64,000 bases of DNA from Dactylosporangium fulvum (GTDB lineage Bacteria > Actinomycetota > Actinomycetes > Mycobacteriales > Micromonosporaceae): assembly GCF_025137375.1 (NCBI RefSeq), contig NZ_CP073720.1, positions 4,860,501 to 4,924,500 on the forward strand, given 5' to 3'. A program made the position numbers and the translations under genes. Shown piece after piece: positions 17,785-25,176 of this stretch (the stretch's first letter is position 1; each line of letters starts with the position of its first letter). The notes beneath the pieces are model-generated. The model saw nothing but the letters and a program-made list of their open reading frames with translations, did no database searches and had not been told where the DNA came from.

Positions 17785-19080
17785 TCATCGGGCAGCTTCC
17801 TGGGCGTTCGTCTGGGTGTCTTTCGTGGCCTTGGCAACCAGCCGGACCGGCAGCGTGCGCAGTCCGCGTAGGTTGCCGTTCTGTCGCCAGGTCCGGCCCG
17901 GCAGCGGCGTGATCCGGGTGTATCGCTCGATCAGACGCTCGATGGTGAGCTGGGTTTCCTGCTGGGCCAGCGGCGCGCCGAAGCAGTAGTGGGCGCCGTG
18001 GCCGAAGGTCAGCGGCCGAGGCCCGGACCGGTCGAATCGCCGGTCGATCCGGACGCGGTCCGGGTCGGGAAACGCCTGCGGGTCCCGGTTCGCCGCGGCC
18101 AGCATGAGCACCACCGAGGCGCCGGCGGGGAGCGGACCGCCGGAGGGCAGCTCGATCGATGAAAGGAGCCGGCGGGCGGTGAACTGGGTCGGCGGGTGCA
18201 GTCTGGCGATCTCGTCGACGACTTCGGGGATCAGCTGCGGCCGGTCGTTGACGAGTGCCCACAGTCCGGGGTCGTCGGCCAGCGTCATGATCGTGTTCGA
18301 GATCAGGTTGGCGGTGGTCTCGGTGCCTGCGGTCACCAGCATCATCAGGTTGGCGATGAGTTCGTCCCTGGTCATGCCCCCGCTGCGCATGACCGACACG
18401 AGCCCACCGACCATCGTTTCGGGTGGCATCGTCTGTGCCTCGTAGCGAGTTACCAGTGCCTTGAGATAGGCCACCAGTTCGGCGACGACGCTCAGCAGCG
18501 CCTTTCGGTTGCCGGTGGGCACGTGCCCGGGTGCTGCGACCACGTCACCCCACGCGTTGAACCACCGCTGCACCGTCTCGAGGTCAACGTCCAGGTCCAG
18601 CAGGTGCTTGGTGACTCGAGTGGGCACGCTGGACGAGATCGTCGACACCACATCGACGACTTCCCGATCACTCATTTCCAGCAGCGTGTTGGTGACAGCC
18701 TGGGTGATCGGCTCGGCCAGGTCGGTGCGGACCCGCTGGATCTGCAGCGGCTCGGCCAGGGCGCGTCGCAGCCGGCGGTGGTCGTCGCCGTCGACGAACG
18801 ACACGTGCAGGTCCAGCATGGCGAATGCCTCGTCGAGGCTGGCCGTGCCGAAGCGGGCCAAGCTGTCGCCGTGGTGCATCCGTGTCGAGGTGTCTGGGTG
18901 CGCGAGCAGGTGCTGCACGTCGCGGTGCCGGGACAACAGCCACGTCGAGAGGTAGGGATCGAAGTACACCGGTGCTTCGGTGCGCAGCGTCGCATAGAAC
19001 TGTGCTGGGTCCGCGATGACCGCCGGCAGCGTGAGGTTGAACAACCCCAGCTGCCGGTTTCGGGCGGGGGTAACCGGCAT
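17785..19080 (-). CDS. Cytochrome P450
   Basis: This 431-residue class-I bacterial P450 has the oxygen-activating I-helix AGTETT at 251-256, the K-helix ExxR at E290-R293 (EIAR), and heme-ligand Cys366 in FGHGAHYCFG. No membrane anchor is present. ATG at 19080 has GGAGAGG upstream. It is the last intact gene in the direction of the conservon-flavoprotein-methyltransferase set, and P450 genes commonly travel with conservons in Streptomyces. No ferredoxin gene is adjacent, so redox partners must be elsewhere. Confidence 0.93.
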   Translation of the reverse strand: MPVTPARNRQLGLFNLTLPAVIADPAQFYATLRTEAPVYFDPYLSTWLLSRHRDVQHLLAHPDTSTRMHHGDSLARFGTASLDEAFAMLDLHVSFVDGDDHRRLRRALAEPLQIQRVRTDLAEPITQAVTNTLLEMSDREVVDVVSTISSSVPTRVTKHLLDLDVDLETVQRWFNAWGDVVAAPGHVPTGNRKALLSVVAELVAYLKALVTRYEAQTMPPETMVGGLVSVMRSGGMTRDELIANLMMLVTAGTETTANLISNTIMTLADDPGLWALVNDRPQLIPEVVDEIARLHPPTQFTARRLLSSIELPSGGPLPAGASVVLMLAAANRDPQAFPDPDRVRIDRRFDRSGPRPLTFGHGAHYCFGAPLAQQETQLTIERLIERYTRITPLPGRTWRQNGNLRGLRTLPVRLVAKATKDTQTNAQEAAR

Positions 19081-19260
19081 GATCCTCTCCTGATCGGTGA
19101 GCTCTTCTGGGTCACGCGGCGATGCGAACAGCCCCGTCGTGGTGCGCCGCAGCAGGATGCGTTGATCCAGGCCGGCCGGTGATCATGCCGAGGCCGAGCA
19201 GCAGCACTCCCGTGTGCCGCACCGCCGCGGCGGTAACCGCGATGCACAACACCCCGAGCG

Positions 19261-19472
19261 TGCGGCCCAGGTAGAGATCACCAGGTCGGCGCTGGCCGCC
19301 TGGCGGTTGTCGCCACCGCTGAGCGCGCCGGGCACGGCGCCCGGCGTCGCCGCCAGTTCAGCGGCGACGCCGGTGCCGCGCCGCGTGTCGCGGGAACCGA
19401 TGATCAGTAGGCCAGACCACGACCCTGCGGCCCGGTACCGCCGAGGACGCCGACGGTCAGCGCGGACACGTC
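19261..19472 (-). pseudogene. npdG: Fragment of F420:NADPH oxidoreductase (npdG-like), internally deleted
   Basis: Reading minus from 19472 gives DVSALTVGVLGGTGPQGRG followed by LAY and a stop. Shifting frame at once gives IIGSRDTRRGTGVAAELA and then GALSGGDNRQAASADLVIS. These are consecutive parts of the F420-dependent NADP oxidoreductase N-terminus (nucleotide loop GGTGPQGRG, then the GSRD strand), with about ten residues and the reading frame lost between them. The remaining C-terminal two thirds is absent. It occupies part of the 463-bp gap 19081-19543, which has no intact gene. The sequence just beyond (19160-19260) could encode a short hydrophobic stretch but is not assignable. Confidence 0.75.
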
Positions 19473-19543
19473 GGGCAGGGCACGACGCTGGCCGGGCAGC
19501 GGTCCGGGCAGTGGTCTGGTTATCGGTCCGGGCATCGGTGCTG

Positions 19544-20425
19544 TTACACGCTCGGGCGGGTTGCGGCCCACCAGCCGACGGTGAACACCCCGGCGCCCCG
19601 GGCGGCGTCCAGTGCGCGTTTGGCGTCCTGGAACAGCTCACCGGACGGTCCGTCGTAGGTCAGCCACCGCTCCCGGTCCTCCGGCGGGGTGCTGCCCCAG
19701 CACAGCTGACCCTCGAACTCGTCCACGGCGTGGGTGACGTCGAACCCGGCCGTGCGCATCATCGCGGCATAAGTGTCAAGCGTGCCCAGGCCAGCCAGCC
19801 GGATGAGCTCACAGACCGGACCGGTGATCGTCTGGATCTGCTCGTCGGTCTGGTACTCACCCCATGAGCGCTGCAGCCAGTCCAGGCCGATCAGCCGGCC
19901 GCCGGGCTTGAGCACCCGGAAGACGGCGTGGAAGAACGCCTGCTTGTCGGGTAGGTGGCAGACGGACTCGAAGAACGTGACCGCGTCGAAGGTTTGGTCG
20001 GGCCACGCGGCCAGGGTTCGGTAGTCGTGGTCGCCGATCGTCAGGAACGCCACCTGCCCGTCCAGCCCCTCGGCGGTGGCCCGTTGGCGGGCCCGCTGGT
20101 TGAGCGTCTCGGTGTTGGACAGCCCGACGAAGCCGGCGCCGGTCATCAGCGCCATCTGCACAGTGGCACCCCCGGGCCCGGACCCGAAGTCCAAGGCACG
20201 CTGGCCGGCCTCGAGCCCGGCGAGGTCCATGAGGCGACGCTCCATGATCAGCGCAGCCTCAGCCACCGTCTTGCCGTTCTCCTCGGCGTCACGGGCGCCG
20301 TGGTGCCACACGTCGCCCATCAGCTCCGTGTAGGCCTGGCCTGCACCCTCACCGCCGTCGCTGTCGTCGTAGAAGCGCCGGACTTTCGCCTCGTGGGTCG
20401 GCTCGTGGGTCGTCTCGGTGGTCAT
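19544..20425 (-). CDS. SAM-dependent methyltransferase (class I, small-molecule type)
   Basis: This 293-residue methyltransferase has SAM motif I in LDFGSGPGGAT near 79-90 and a typical post-motif FDAVTFFESVCHLPD. The LKPGGRLIGLDW strand follows. The C-terminal region CWGSTPPEDRERWLTY suggests a natural-product C- or O-methyltransferase. ATG at 20425 sits 4 bp after AGGAGG; the GTG at 20428 is too close to it. It lies 120 bp downstream of the flavoprotein monooxygenase gene, in the same direction. The substrate is unknown; no terpene cyclase or PKS gene is nearby. Confidence 0.85.
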   Translation of the reverse strand: MTTETTHEPTHEAKVRRFYDDSDGGEGAGQAYTELMGDVWHHGARDAEENGKTVAEAALIMERRLMDLAGLEAGQRALDFGSGPGGATVQMALMTGAGFVGLSNTETLNQRARQRATAEGLDGQVAFLTIGDHDYRTLAAWPDQTFDAVTFFESVCHLPDKQAFFHAVFRVLKPGGRLIGLDWLQRSWGEYQTDEQIQTITGPVCELIRLAGLGTLDTYAAMMRTAGFDVTHAVDEFEGQLCWGSTPPEDRERWLTYDGPSGELFQDAKRALDAARGAGVFTVGWWAATRPSV

Positions 20426-20548
20426 CACGCCTCCTTGCTGGGTGGTTCGAGGGTGGTTCTGCCGGCCGTTGACGGCCTGGCATGCTCGCCGGGCATCGTC
20501 GACCGGTGGACTGGACTGGCAGATCTGGTGGCCGGTCTCGGGGCCGGT

Positions 20549-21823
20549 TCAGGGGCCGGGGCGGGTCGGTGCGGTGGCGCGCGCCACGACCTGGCCGAGG
20601 TAGTGGTCGGTGGCGGCCGGGGTCATGAACCAGTCGACGAGGTCGTCGGGGTCGGCGAACCCGTTGGCGAAGCGGCTGGCCACCTCGGGGAACTGTGCCG
20701 CCGCGCCGAGGATGCGTTGGACGTGCTCGGGTGGCGGCCGGAGCATCCCGTTGGCCCATGCGGTCACCTGCTGGGCGCTGGCCGTCCAGAACTGCTCGAA
20801 GGTGTGCTGCATCCAGGCGCGGTCGAACGGACGGTCGCCGTGGTCGAGGATCGCGTCCAGGTAGGCAGCGGCGCAGCGTGCGGCGGTGTTGGCGCCCTGC
20901 GCTACGAGGGGATCGTTGGCCACGACCACGTCGGCGGCGCCCAGGACCAGCCCACCCGAGGGCAGCTCACCGATCGGCCTCCGCACGGTTGGCGTGTACC
21001 GGCCGGTCAGTGTGGCGCGGGGGTCGGTCAGCTCCACCTGGGCACACCGCTCGTACAGCCACGGGGTGTACTCGCGAATCAGGCCGACCGCGCGGGCCAG
21101 GTGATCGGCCGGGTCGGGATGGTCGCCGAACACGTCCAGCGGCCCGTCGGGGATCGCCTCCCAGAACAGGATGTCGCACGGCCCGGTCGTGGTCAGCGCC
21201 GGGATGAGGATCAGCTCGCCGGCGCCGGGAACGACGGTGAGCGTCACGTTCGGCCACAGACTGGTGTGCGGGTCGCGGTGCATGCCGTGGACGTAGGCGG
21301 CGGCCAGACCGCGCTGCGGCGTGGTGTACGGGGAGCGGGACGGATCCCGGTCGAACAGCGCGGTCAGCTCACCGCGGCCGGCGGCGACGACGATCAGGTC
21401 GTAGCGGCCGGACTCGGCGATCTCGTCGAGGTCGCGGGTGCTCACACCCATGGTGTGGACGGTCCCGCCGCGCTCCTCGAACAGCTCCAGCAGGCCGGCC
21501 ATCTTGACCCGCTGGTCGGTGCTCTGAGCCGGCGCGTCCAGGACACCGTAGATGTCCAGCCGGTCGCCGCCGGGCGGTGCCGCGACGGTCAGGTGCAACC
21601 CGGCGATGCCCGGGGTCTCGTCGGCCCACAGGTCCAGGCCGTATGCGCGCTCGATGGCGAGAGCGGGGCCGAACATTACCTGGGTGGAGGTCGGACGGGC
21701 CTGACGGATCTCGTCCGGGGTCCGCGCCGACAGGATGGTCACCTCGTAGTCGCCGGCCAGGAGCAGGCCGTGGCCGAGCAACAGCCCGCACTGGCCCGCG
21801 CCCACGATCAGAACTTTGCGCAA
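20549..21823 (-). CDS. Styrene-monooxygenase-like FAD-dependent oxygenase (StyA/SMO group)
   Basis: This 424-residue flavoprotein has the N-terminal dinucleotide motif GAGQCG at 8-13. Features shared with StyA include PTSTQVMFGPAL, the LIVVAAGRGEL strand, YTTPQRGLAA, VPGAGELILIPAL and the FAD-binding NDPLVAQGANTAA near 300-312. StyA-type enzymes epoxidise alkenes or oxidise indoles using reduced FAD from a separate StyB reductase; no reductase gene is adjacent. No in-frame ATG or GTG precedes the nucleotide motif; TTG at 21823 with GGAAGG 8 bp upstream is the start. Confidence 0.88.
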   Translation of the reverse strand: MRKVLIVGAGQCGLLLGHGLLLAGDYEVTILSARTPDEIRQARPTSTQVMFGPALAIERAYGLDLWADETPGIAGLHLTVAAPPGGDRLDIYGVLDAPAQSTDQRVKMAGLLELFEERGGTVHTMGVSTRDLDEIAESGRYDLIVVAAGRGELTALFDRDPSRSPYTTPQRGLAAAYVHGMHRDPHTSLWPNVTLTVVPGAGELILIPALTTTGPCDILFWEAIPDGPLDVFGDHPDPADHLARAVGLIREYTPWLYERCAQVELTDPRATLTGRYTPTVRRPIGELPSGGLVLGAADVVVANDPLVAQGANTAARCAAAYLDAILDHGDRPFDRAWMQHTFEQFWTASAQQVTAWANGMLRPPPEHVQRILGAAAQFPEVASRFANGFADPDDLVDWFMTPAATDHYLGQVVARATAPTRPGP

Positions 21824-21848
21824 CGCCGCATCCTTCCAGCGGTTGTGA

Positions 21849-22472
21849 TCATTTGCTCATCGGCATGGCGAGGTCGGTGGCTCGCAACCGGTTGATCGCG
21901 TGCTGCAGCACCAGGATCAATGCGTCCTGCACCGAGCTGCGGTCACGGGCATCGACGCTGGTGACCGGCACCTCCGGGTGGAGCGCCAGCGCGGCGCGCA
22001 CCTCGTCCAGCGAGTGCGTCAGCCGGCCGTGGAAGCGGTTGACCGCGACCACGAACGGCACGTCGGATTCCAGGTCGAAGTAGTTGACGGCGGCGAACGA
22101 CTTCTCGAGCTTGAGCGTGTCGACCAGCACGAGCGCTCCCAACGCGCCACGGCACATGTCGTCCCACAACGGCCAGAACCGCGGCTGACCCGGTGTGCCG
22201 AACAGGAACAGCCTGAGACCGTCGGGCAGGGTGATCCGGCCGAAGTCCATACCGATCGTGGTGGTCGCCTTGTCCAGGCCGGGGTCCAGGGGATCCACTG
22301 CGGTGCTGGCAGCAGTCATCCACACGTCGGTGTTGACCGGGGCGATCTCCGAGATCGAGGCCACCAGCGTTGTTTTGCCCACCCCGAAGCCACCGGCGAT
22401 GACGATTTTGGTGGACTGTGCCTCCTCGGCCGCCGCCGGTTGGACGGTGTTGTCAGAGCTGCTGGAGGCCAC
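21849..22472 (-). CDS. cvnD: Conservon Ras-like GTP-binding protein (CvnD)
   Basis: This 207-residue small GTPase-like protein is of the type found as the fourth conservon component. G1/P-loop is GGFGVGKTT, G3 is replaced by the GTPGQPRFW segment, and the G4 region reads VAVNRF, all normal for this group. It is thought to act with CvnA-C as a membrane-associated, G-protein-like signalling set. GTG at 22472 overlaps the CvnC gene end by 20 bp with GAGAGG upstream; a TTG at 22487 is possible. Downstream lie a monooxygenase, methyltransferase and P450, its likely outputs. Confidence 0.9.
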   Translation of the reverse strand: MASSSSDNTVQPAAAEEAQSTKIVIAGGFGVGKTTLVASISEIAPVNTDVWMTAASTAVDPLDPGLDKATTTIGMDFGRITLPDGLRLFLFGTPGQPRFWPLWDDMCRGALGALVLVDTLKLEKSFAAVNYFDLESDVPFVVAVNRFHGRLTHSLDEVRAALALHPEVPVTSVDARDRSSVQDALILVLQHAINRLRATDLAMPMSK

Positions 22473-22839
22473 GGAGCACCCTCTCAAGGGTCAAGACGGT
22501 CGTCACAGACTCGGTTGCAGGATGGATCGTGATCAGGGTGCTGTTGGCGAGATCGCCGAGGATGACGCGGACCAGGCCGAGCGACAGGCCGGTGTGTGCT
22601 GACACCTCGGCCACCGACAGGCCGTGCCGGGCGTGCTCGTAGACGGCCCGCTCCTGCCGGGTCAGGTGCGCGGCGAGCGCCGGGTCGAAACGCGGCACCG
22701 ACACCAGCGTGTGGACCAGCAACGGGTGGCGGGTACGGACCCGGGTTCGGCCGCCGGCCAGCACGAACGGGCGCACCTGCGGATGTGCGCGGTAGGCCCG
22801 GCGAGCCGCCTGGTGAGCCCGGTACGCGGATGAGGCCAC
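22453..22839 (-). CDS. cvnC: Conservon DUF742 protein (CvnC)
   Basis: This 128-residue DUF742 protein is the third conservon component. It shows VRPFVLAGGRTR near the N-terminus and a winged-helix-like middle (LSVAEVSAHTGLSLGLVRVILGDL). GTG at 22839 starts it, 29 bp after the CvnB stop. The family normally interacts with the roadblock and kinase-like partners; its molecular function is not established. Confidence 0.9.
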   Translation of the reverse strand: MASSAYRAHQAARRAYRAHPQVRPFVLAGGRTRVRTRHPLLVHTLVSVPRFDPALAAHLTRQERAVYEHARHGLSVAEVSAHTGLSLGLVRVILGDLANSTLITIHPATESVTTVLTLERVLRGLQQL

Positions 22840-22868
22840 GAAGATCCCCTATGTCCGTCAGTTGGCCG

Positions 22869-23336
22869 TCAGTTGGTGGACGGCGCTGCTGGCCGCGGCA
22901 CCGGCGTGGGGCGTGCGTCGGGATTGAGCCGCGCGCCGACCGCGGTAACGAGCCGCTGCATCTGGTGACCGACGACGCTCAGGTTGCTGGTCCGGTCCGC
23001 CACTACGGCCAGCCCGGCCAGGTCCGCCACATGCATGAACAGGAAGTGCAAGCTGGGCGTGCGGAACGTCAGGATTTCCGGTCGTCCCGCGCCGTACTCC
23101 CGGCTGATCGCGTGGGCGATCGACATCAGCGACCCGGCGGTGGCGGCGGTCTTGTCGACCTGGTCGCGGTCGTAGCCGTCCGAGGCTGCCAGCGCAAGCC
23201 CGTCCACGGCCAGCAGCACCACATGGACAACGCCGGGTGTATCGGCGGCGAACTCGTTGATCATCCAGGTCAGCTCGTGCCGGTCCGACGACCCGGCTCG
23301 CGACACGGGTCCCAACCCGTGGCTGGTGGTTGTCAT
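22869..23336 (-). CDS. cvnB: Conservon roadblock/LC7-domain protein (CvnB)
   Basis: This 155-residue protein has a roadblock/LC7 fold: ELTWMINEFAADTPGVVHVV begins the first helix-strand unit and the LSVVGHQMQRLV helix lies near the end. In conservons it is proposed to regulate the CvnD GTPase. Its ATG overlaps the cvnA stop (ATGA), so the two are translationally coupled. Confidence 0.92.
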   Translation of the reverse strand: MTTTSHGLGPVSRAGSSDRHELTWMINEFAADTPGVVHVVLLAVDGLALAASDGYDRDQVDKTAATAGSLMSIAHAISREYGAGRPEILTFRTPSLHFLFMHVADLAGLAVVADRTSNLSVVGHQMQRLVTAVGARLNPDARPTPVPRPAAPSTN

Positions 23337-24511
23337 TGGAGGTCCTCCCGGATCGGCCCAGCGCCTCCGGTGGCAGCGTCGAACGCCACGATCTCGTCCA
23401 CTGCATCGCCCAGATCGGCATTCGACCCAAGATGCGCACCGCTGGCGGGGACGGCTGGTTCTGGGTGCATGTCGCGCAGTCGCTGTGGCACCCGTATCGG
23501 CAACGGTGTCAGCCGCGACCCGCCAGCTCCCGCTGGGTTCGCCGATCGCTCTTGTCCTGCGAACGAGACCGGAGTCGGTGGTGGGACTGCAGTAGTTGTC
23601 GACCAGCCACGATCGAACCCGTGCGGTCGCTGGTCGTTGGCCGTGCCAAGGCCTGTGGTGTGGTCCTCGGTCGGGAGCTCGCACAGCAGCCCGGCGGGGA
23701 CGTAGACCAGTGCGGTCGTGCCCTGTGGGGAGCGCCCTGTCAGGGACACGCGGATGCCGTGCGTGCGTGCCGCCTGCCGGACCACCTGCAGGCCCCACGG
23801 GATGCTGCCGTGGCCGGCAGCGGTTGACCCGGACACGTCGGCGCCGTGGAAGGCACCGTGCAACGCTGCGTTGTGACGGACCAGGTCGGCGTCGGTGATG
23901 CCGATGCCAGTATCCTCGACGCGCAGCAGGACACCGCCGTCATACAGCAGATGGCCCGAGGCCGTGACCGGCGCGGTCCGCGGTGAGTACCGGACCGCAT
24001 TGTCCAGCAGTTCCGTGACCACGCGGATCAGATCGCCCGACACATGCTCAGCCACGGCGATGTCAGCGACACCGCCAACGGTGACCCGCTGCCAACCGGC
24101 AACCCTGCCCAGTGCGGCGTGGACGACGTCGCTGAGCGAGGTGACCTGACGATCGACGTCCAGCAACGGCCGGCCCCCGCCGAGGACGAACAGGTTCTCA
24201 GCAACGCGTTTGGCCTGACACGTCAGCGCATCCAGCCCGTACAGGCCATCCAGCACATCAGGATCGGCCTGGTCCCGCATCGCCGCGTCCAGCGACACCG
24301 ACATCCGCTGGGTCAGATCCAGCAGCCGCAGTGCTGCGTCACTACACAGCTCGCGCCATCGCTGATCGTCGGGATCCGATGCGGTGACACCTCCCGGCCC
24401 CCGTGGTAGCAGGGAGGTGTCACCGCCAGGAGCCGCGGGTGCCGCCGGTGCCGACGGCGCCAGTTGTTGCGGACCCTCGTTGTGCCGACGTCGCCGCCGC
24501 AACCAGCTCAT
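23333..24511 (-). CDS. cvnA: Conservon histidine-kinase-like ATPase (CvnA), short form lacking a membrane sensor
   Basis: This is a 392-residue ATP-binding protein. A helical dimerisation region about 65-170 contains CSDAALRLLDLTQRM. The HATPase domain follows, with ELLDNAVRYS and VEDTGIGI (N and G1 boxes) and a late G box at IPWGLQVVRQ. CvnA proteins normally carry an N-terminal sensor with membrane helices. None is present: the N-terminus is an Arg-rich leader (MSWLRRRRRHN) and a Pro/Ala linker. The frame stays open upstream but translates to non-conserved repeat-derived sequence. This copy may be cytosolic or may rely on the basic leader for membrane contact. Confidence 0.85.
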   Translation of the reverse strand: MSWLRRRRRHNEGPQQLAPSAPAAPAAPGGDTSLLPRGPGGVTASDPDDQRWRELCSDAALRLLDLTQRMSVSLDAAMRDQADPDVLDGLYGLDALTCQAKRVAENLFVLGGGRPLLDVDRQVTSLSDVVHAALGRVAGWQRVTVGGVADIAVAEHVSGDLIRVVTELLDNAVRYSPRTAPVTASGHLLYDGGVLLRVEDTGIGITDADLVRHNAALHGAFHGADVSGSTAAGHGSIPWGLQVVRQAARTHGIRVSLTGRSPQGTTALVYVPAGLLCELPTEDHTTGLGTANDQRPHGFDRGWSTTTAVPPPTPVSFAGQERSANPAGAGGSRLTPLPIRVPQRLRDMHPEPAVPASGAHLGSNADLGDAVDEIVAFDAATGGAGPIREDLQ

Positions 24512-24652
24512 TGCCCAACCGCCGAGATTGCACCCATCTGCCATGCGCCGGCTAGCCGCATGGGCGGCTCCTCTCCTCGTGAGGTCCTCCGCAGTCTCCA
24601 CAGCGGCCCGCCCGGCCCGCATCGGCACAACCGCGTAGCTGGTCACTCCCGG

Positions 24653-24706
24653 TCTACGTAGTTTTCGGTAACCGGGTCTCGGCGACCATCTATGTACTTT
24701 CCGGTA
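24653..24706 (+). repeat. Paired 18-bp motif, upstream copy (36-bp spacing)
   Basis: TCTACGTAGTTTTCGGTA (24653-24670) and TCTATGTACTTTCCGGTA (24689-24706) start exactly 36 bp apart. The same pair with the same spacing recurs at 25100-25153. The intervening 18 bp are GC-rich and less conserved. Confidence 0.75.
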
Positions 24707-24722
24707 GCTCGCCACGCGCTCT

Positions 24723-24758
24723 GCGTCGGCGAGACGCGGCTGGCGCTGCGGGTCGCCG
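24723..24758 (+). pseudogene. Truncated duplicate of the LuxR-regulator 5' region (Walker A segment)
   Basis: These 36 bases match 25298-25333, the Walker A region of the downstream regulator gene, at 35 of 36 positions. The single change would turn the Walker Lys codon AAG into GAG. It follows the upstream motif pair, as the intact gene follows its own pair, but 128 bp between motif and Walker A are missing. It is a decayed partial duplication. Confidence 0.75.
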
Positions 24759-24910
24759 GACGAGGCCGCTGACATCGGCGGCGCCGGAGCTACACGCCGG
24801 CAGACGCAGTCCCCAGGCGTACGTAGACAGGTGGAGCATGCCTGCGGCGGACAGGCGGTCCAGGGTGGTCCGCAGATTGGCGGTGCTGGAATGAATGGGC
24901 CGATCGGTCG

Positions 24911-24968
24911 ATTCCTTCCAGGCGCCCGGCGCATTTCTGATACACATCCGGTCCATTCCTTCCAGGCG
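24911..24968. repeat. 14-bp direct repeat, two copies 44 bp apart
   Basis: ATTCCTTCCAGGCG occurs at 24911-24924 and 24955-24968, each followed by a CCGGCGC run. It is further sign of local duplication in this intergenic region. No function is apparent. Confidence 0.6.
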
Positions 24969-25099
24969 GTCCGGCGCGTCGGGATTGCCTGGTCCCCGCA
25001 GTCTGCGCAGCAGCTCACCCGGCCCGCACTGGCGCATTTACATAGCCGCTCTCATAGCTGTTTGTAATGGGAAATTTGGTAACGCTGAACTAGTGACGG

Positions 25100-25153
25100 T
25101 CTATGTAGCTTTCGGTACCCTGCCCCGGGTGACCATCTACGTACTTTTCGGTA
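25100..25153 (+). promoter_or_regulatory. Paired 18-bp motif, copy next to the regulator start
   Basis: TCTATGTAGCTTTCGGTA (25100-25117) and TCTACGTACTTTTCGGTA (25136-25153) end 24 bp before the GTG start of the regulator. Spacing is again 36 bp. A degenerate third copy (TGGGAAATTTGGTA, ending 25081) sits one further 36-bp step upstream. It is probably a direct-repeat operator, possibly autoregulatory. Confidence 0.55.
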
Positions 25154-25176
25154 GCTCGCCCCGGATGGCCTGAACC

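Larger units (their letters stand above)
24512..25176. other. 665-bp intergenic mosaic of duplicated promoter motifs and gene debris
   Basis: No intact gene is seen. The region holds two pairs of an 18-bp motif, a fragment duplicated from the downstream regulator gene, a 14-bp direct repeat, and a minus-strand stretch near 24780-24880 that reads LRTTLDRLSAAGMLHLST and could be a helix-turn-helix remnant. An AT-richer patch around 25030-25100 is a likely promoter area for the regulator at 25177. Confidence 0.6.

Noticed and set aside
19544..20425. Geranyl diphosphate methyltransferase of a methylisoborneol cluster
   Set aside because: A P450 and methyltransferase are near, but the sequence lacks the features I recall for that enzyme and no terpene cyclase gene is present.
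19955..21895. 646-residue plus-strand open frame opposite the flavoprotein gene
   Set aside because: It mirrors two minus-strand genes with clear family motifs; its translation is low-complexity and typical of high-GC antisense frames.
24690..25037. Small minus-strand gene upstream of cvnA
   Set aside because: It crosses the duplicated motif pair and the Walker A relic, so it is composed of duplicated debris.
24653..25153. CRISPR-like array from 18-bp repeats with 18-bp spacers
   Set aside because: Only two clear units in each place, repeats are imperfect, spacers are partly conserved and no cas gene is present.
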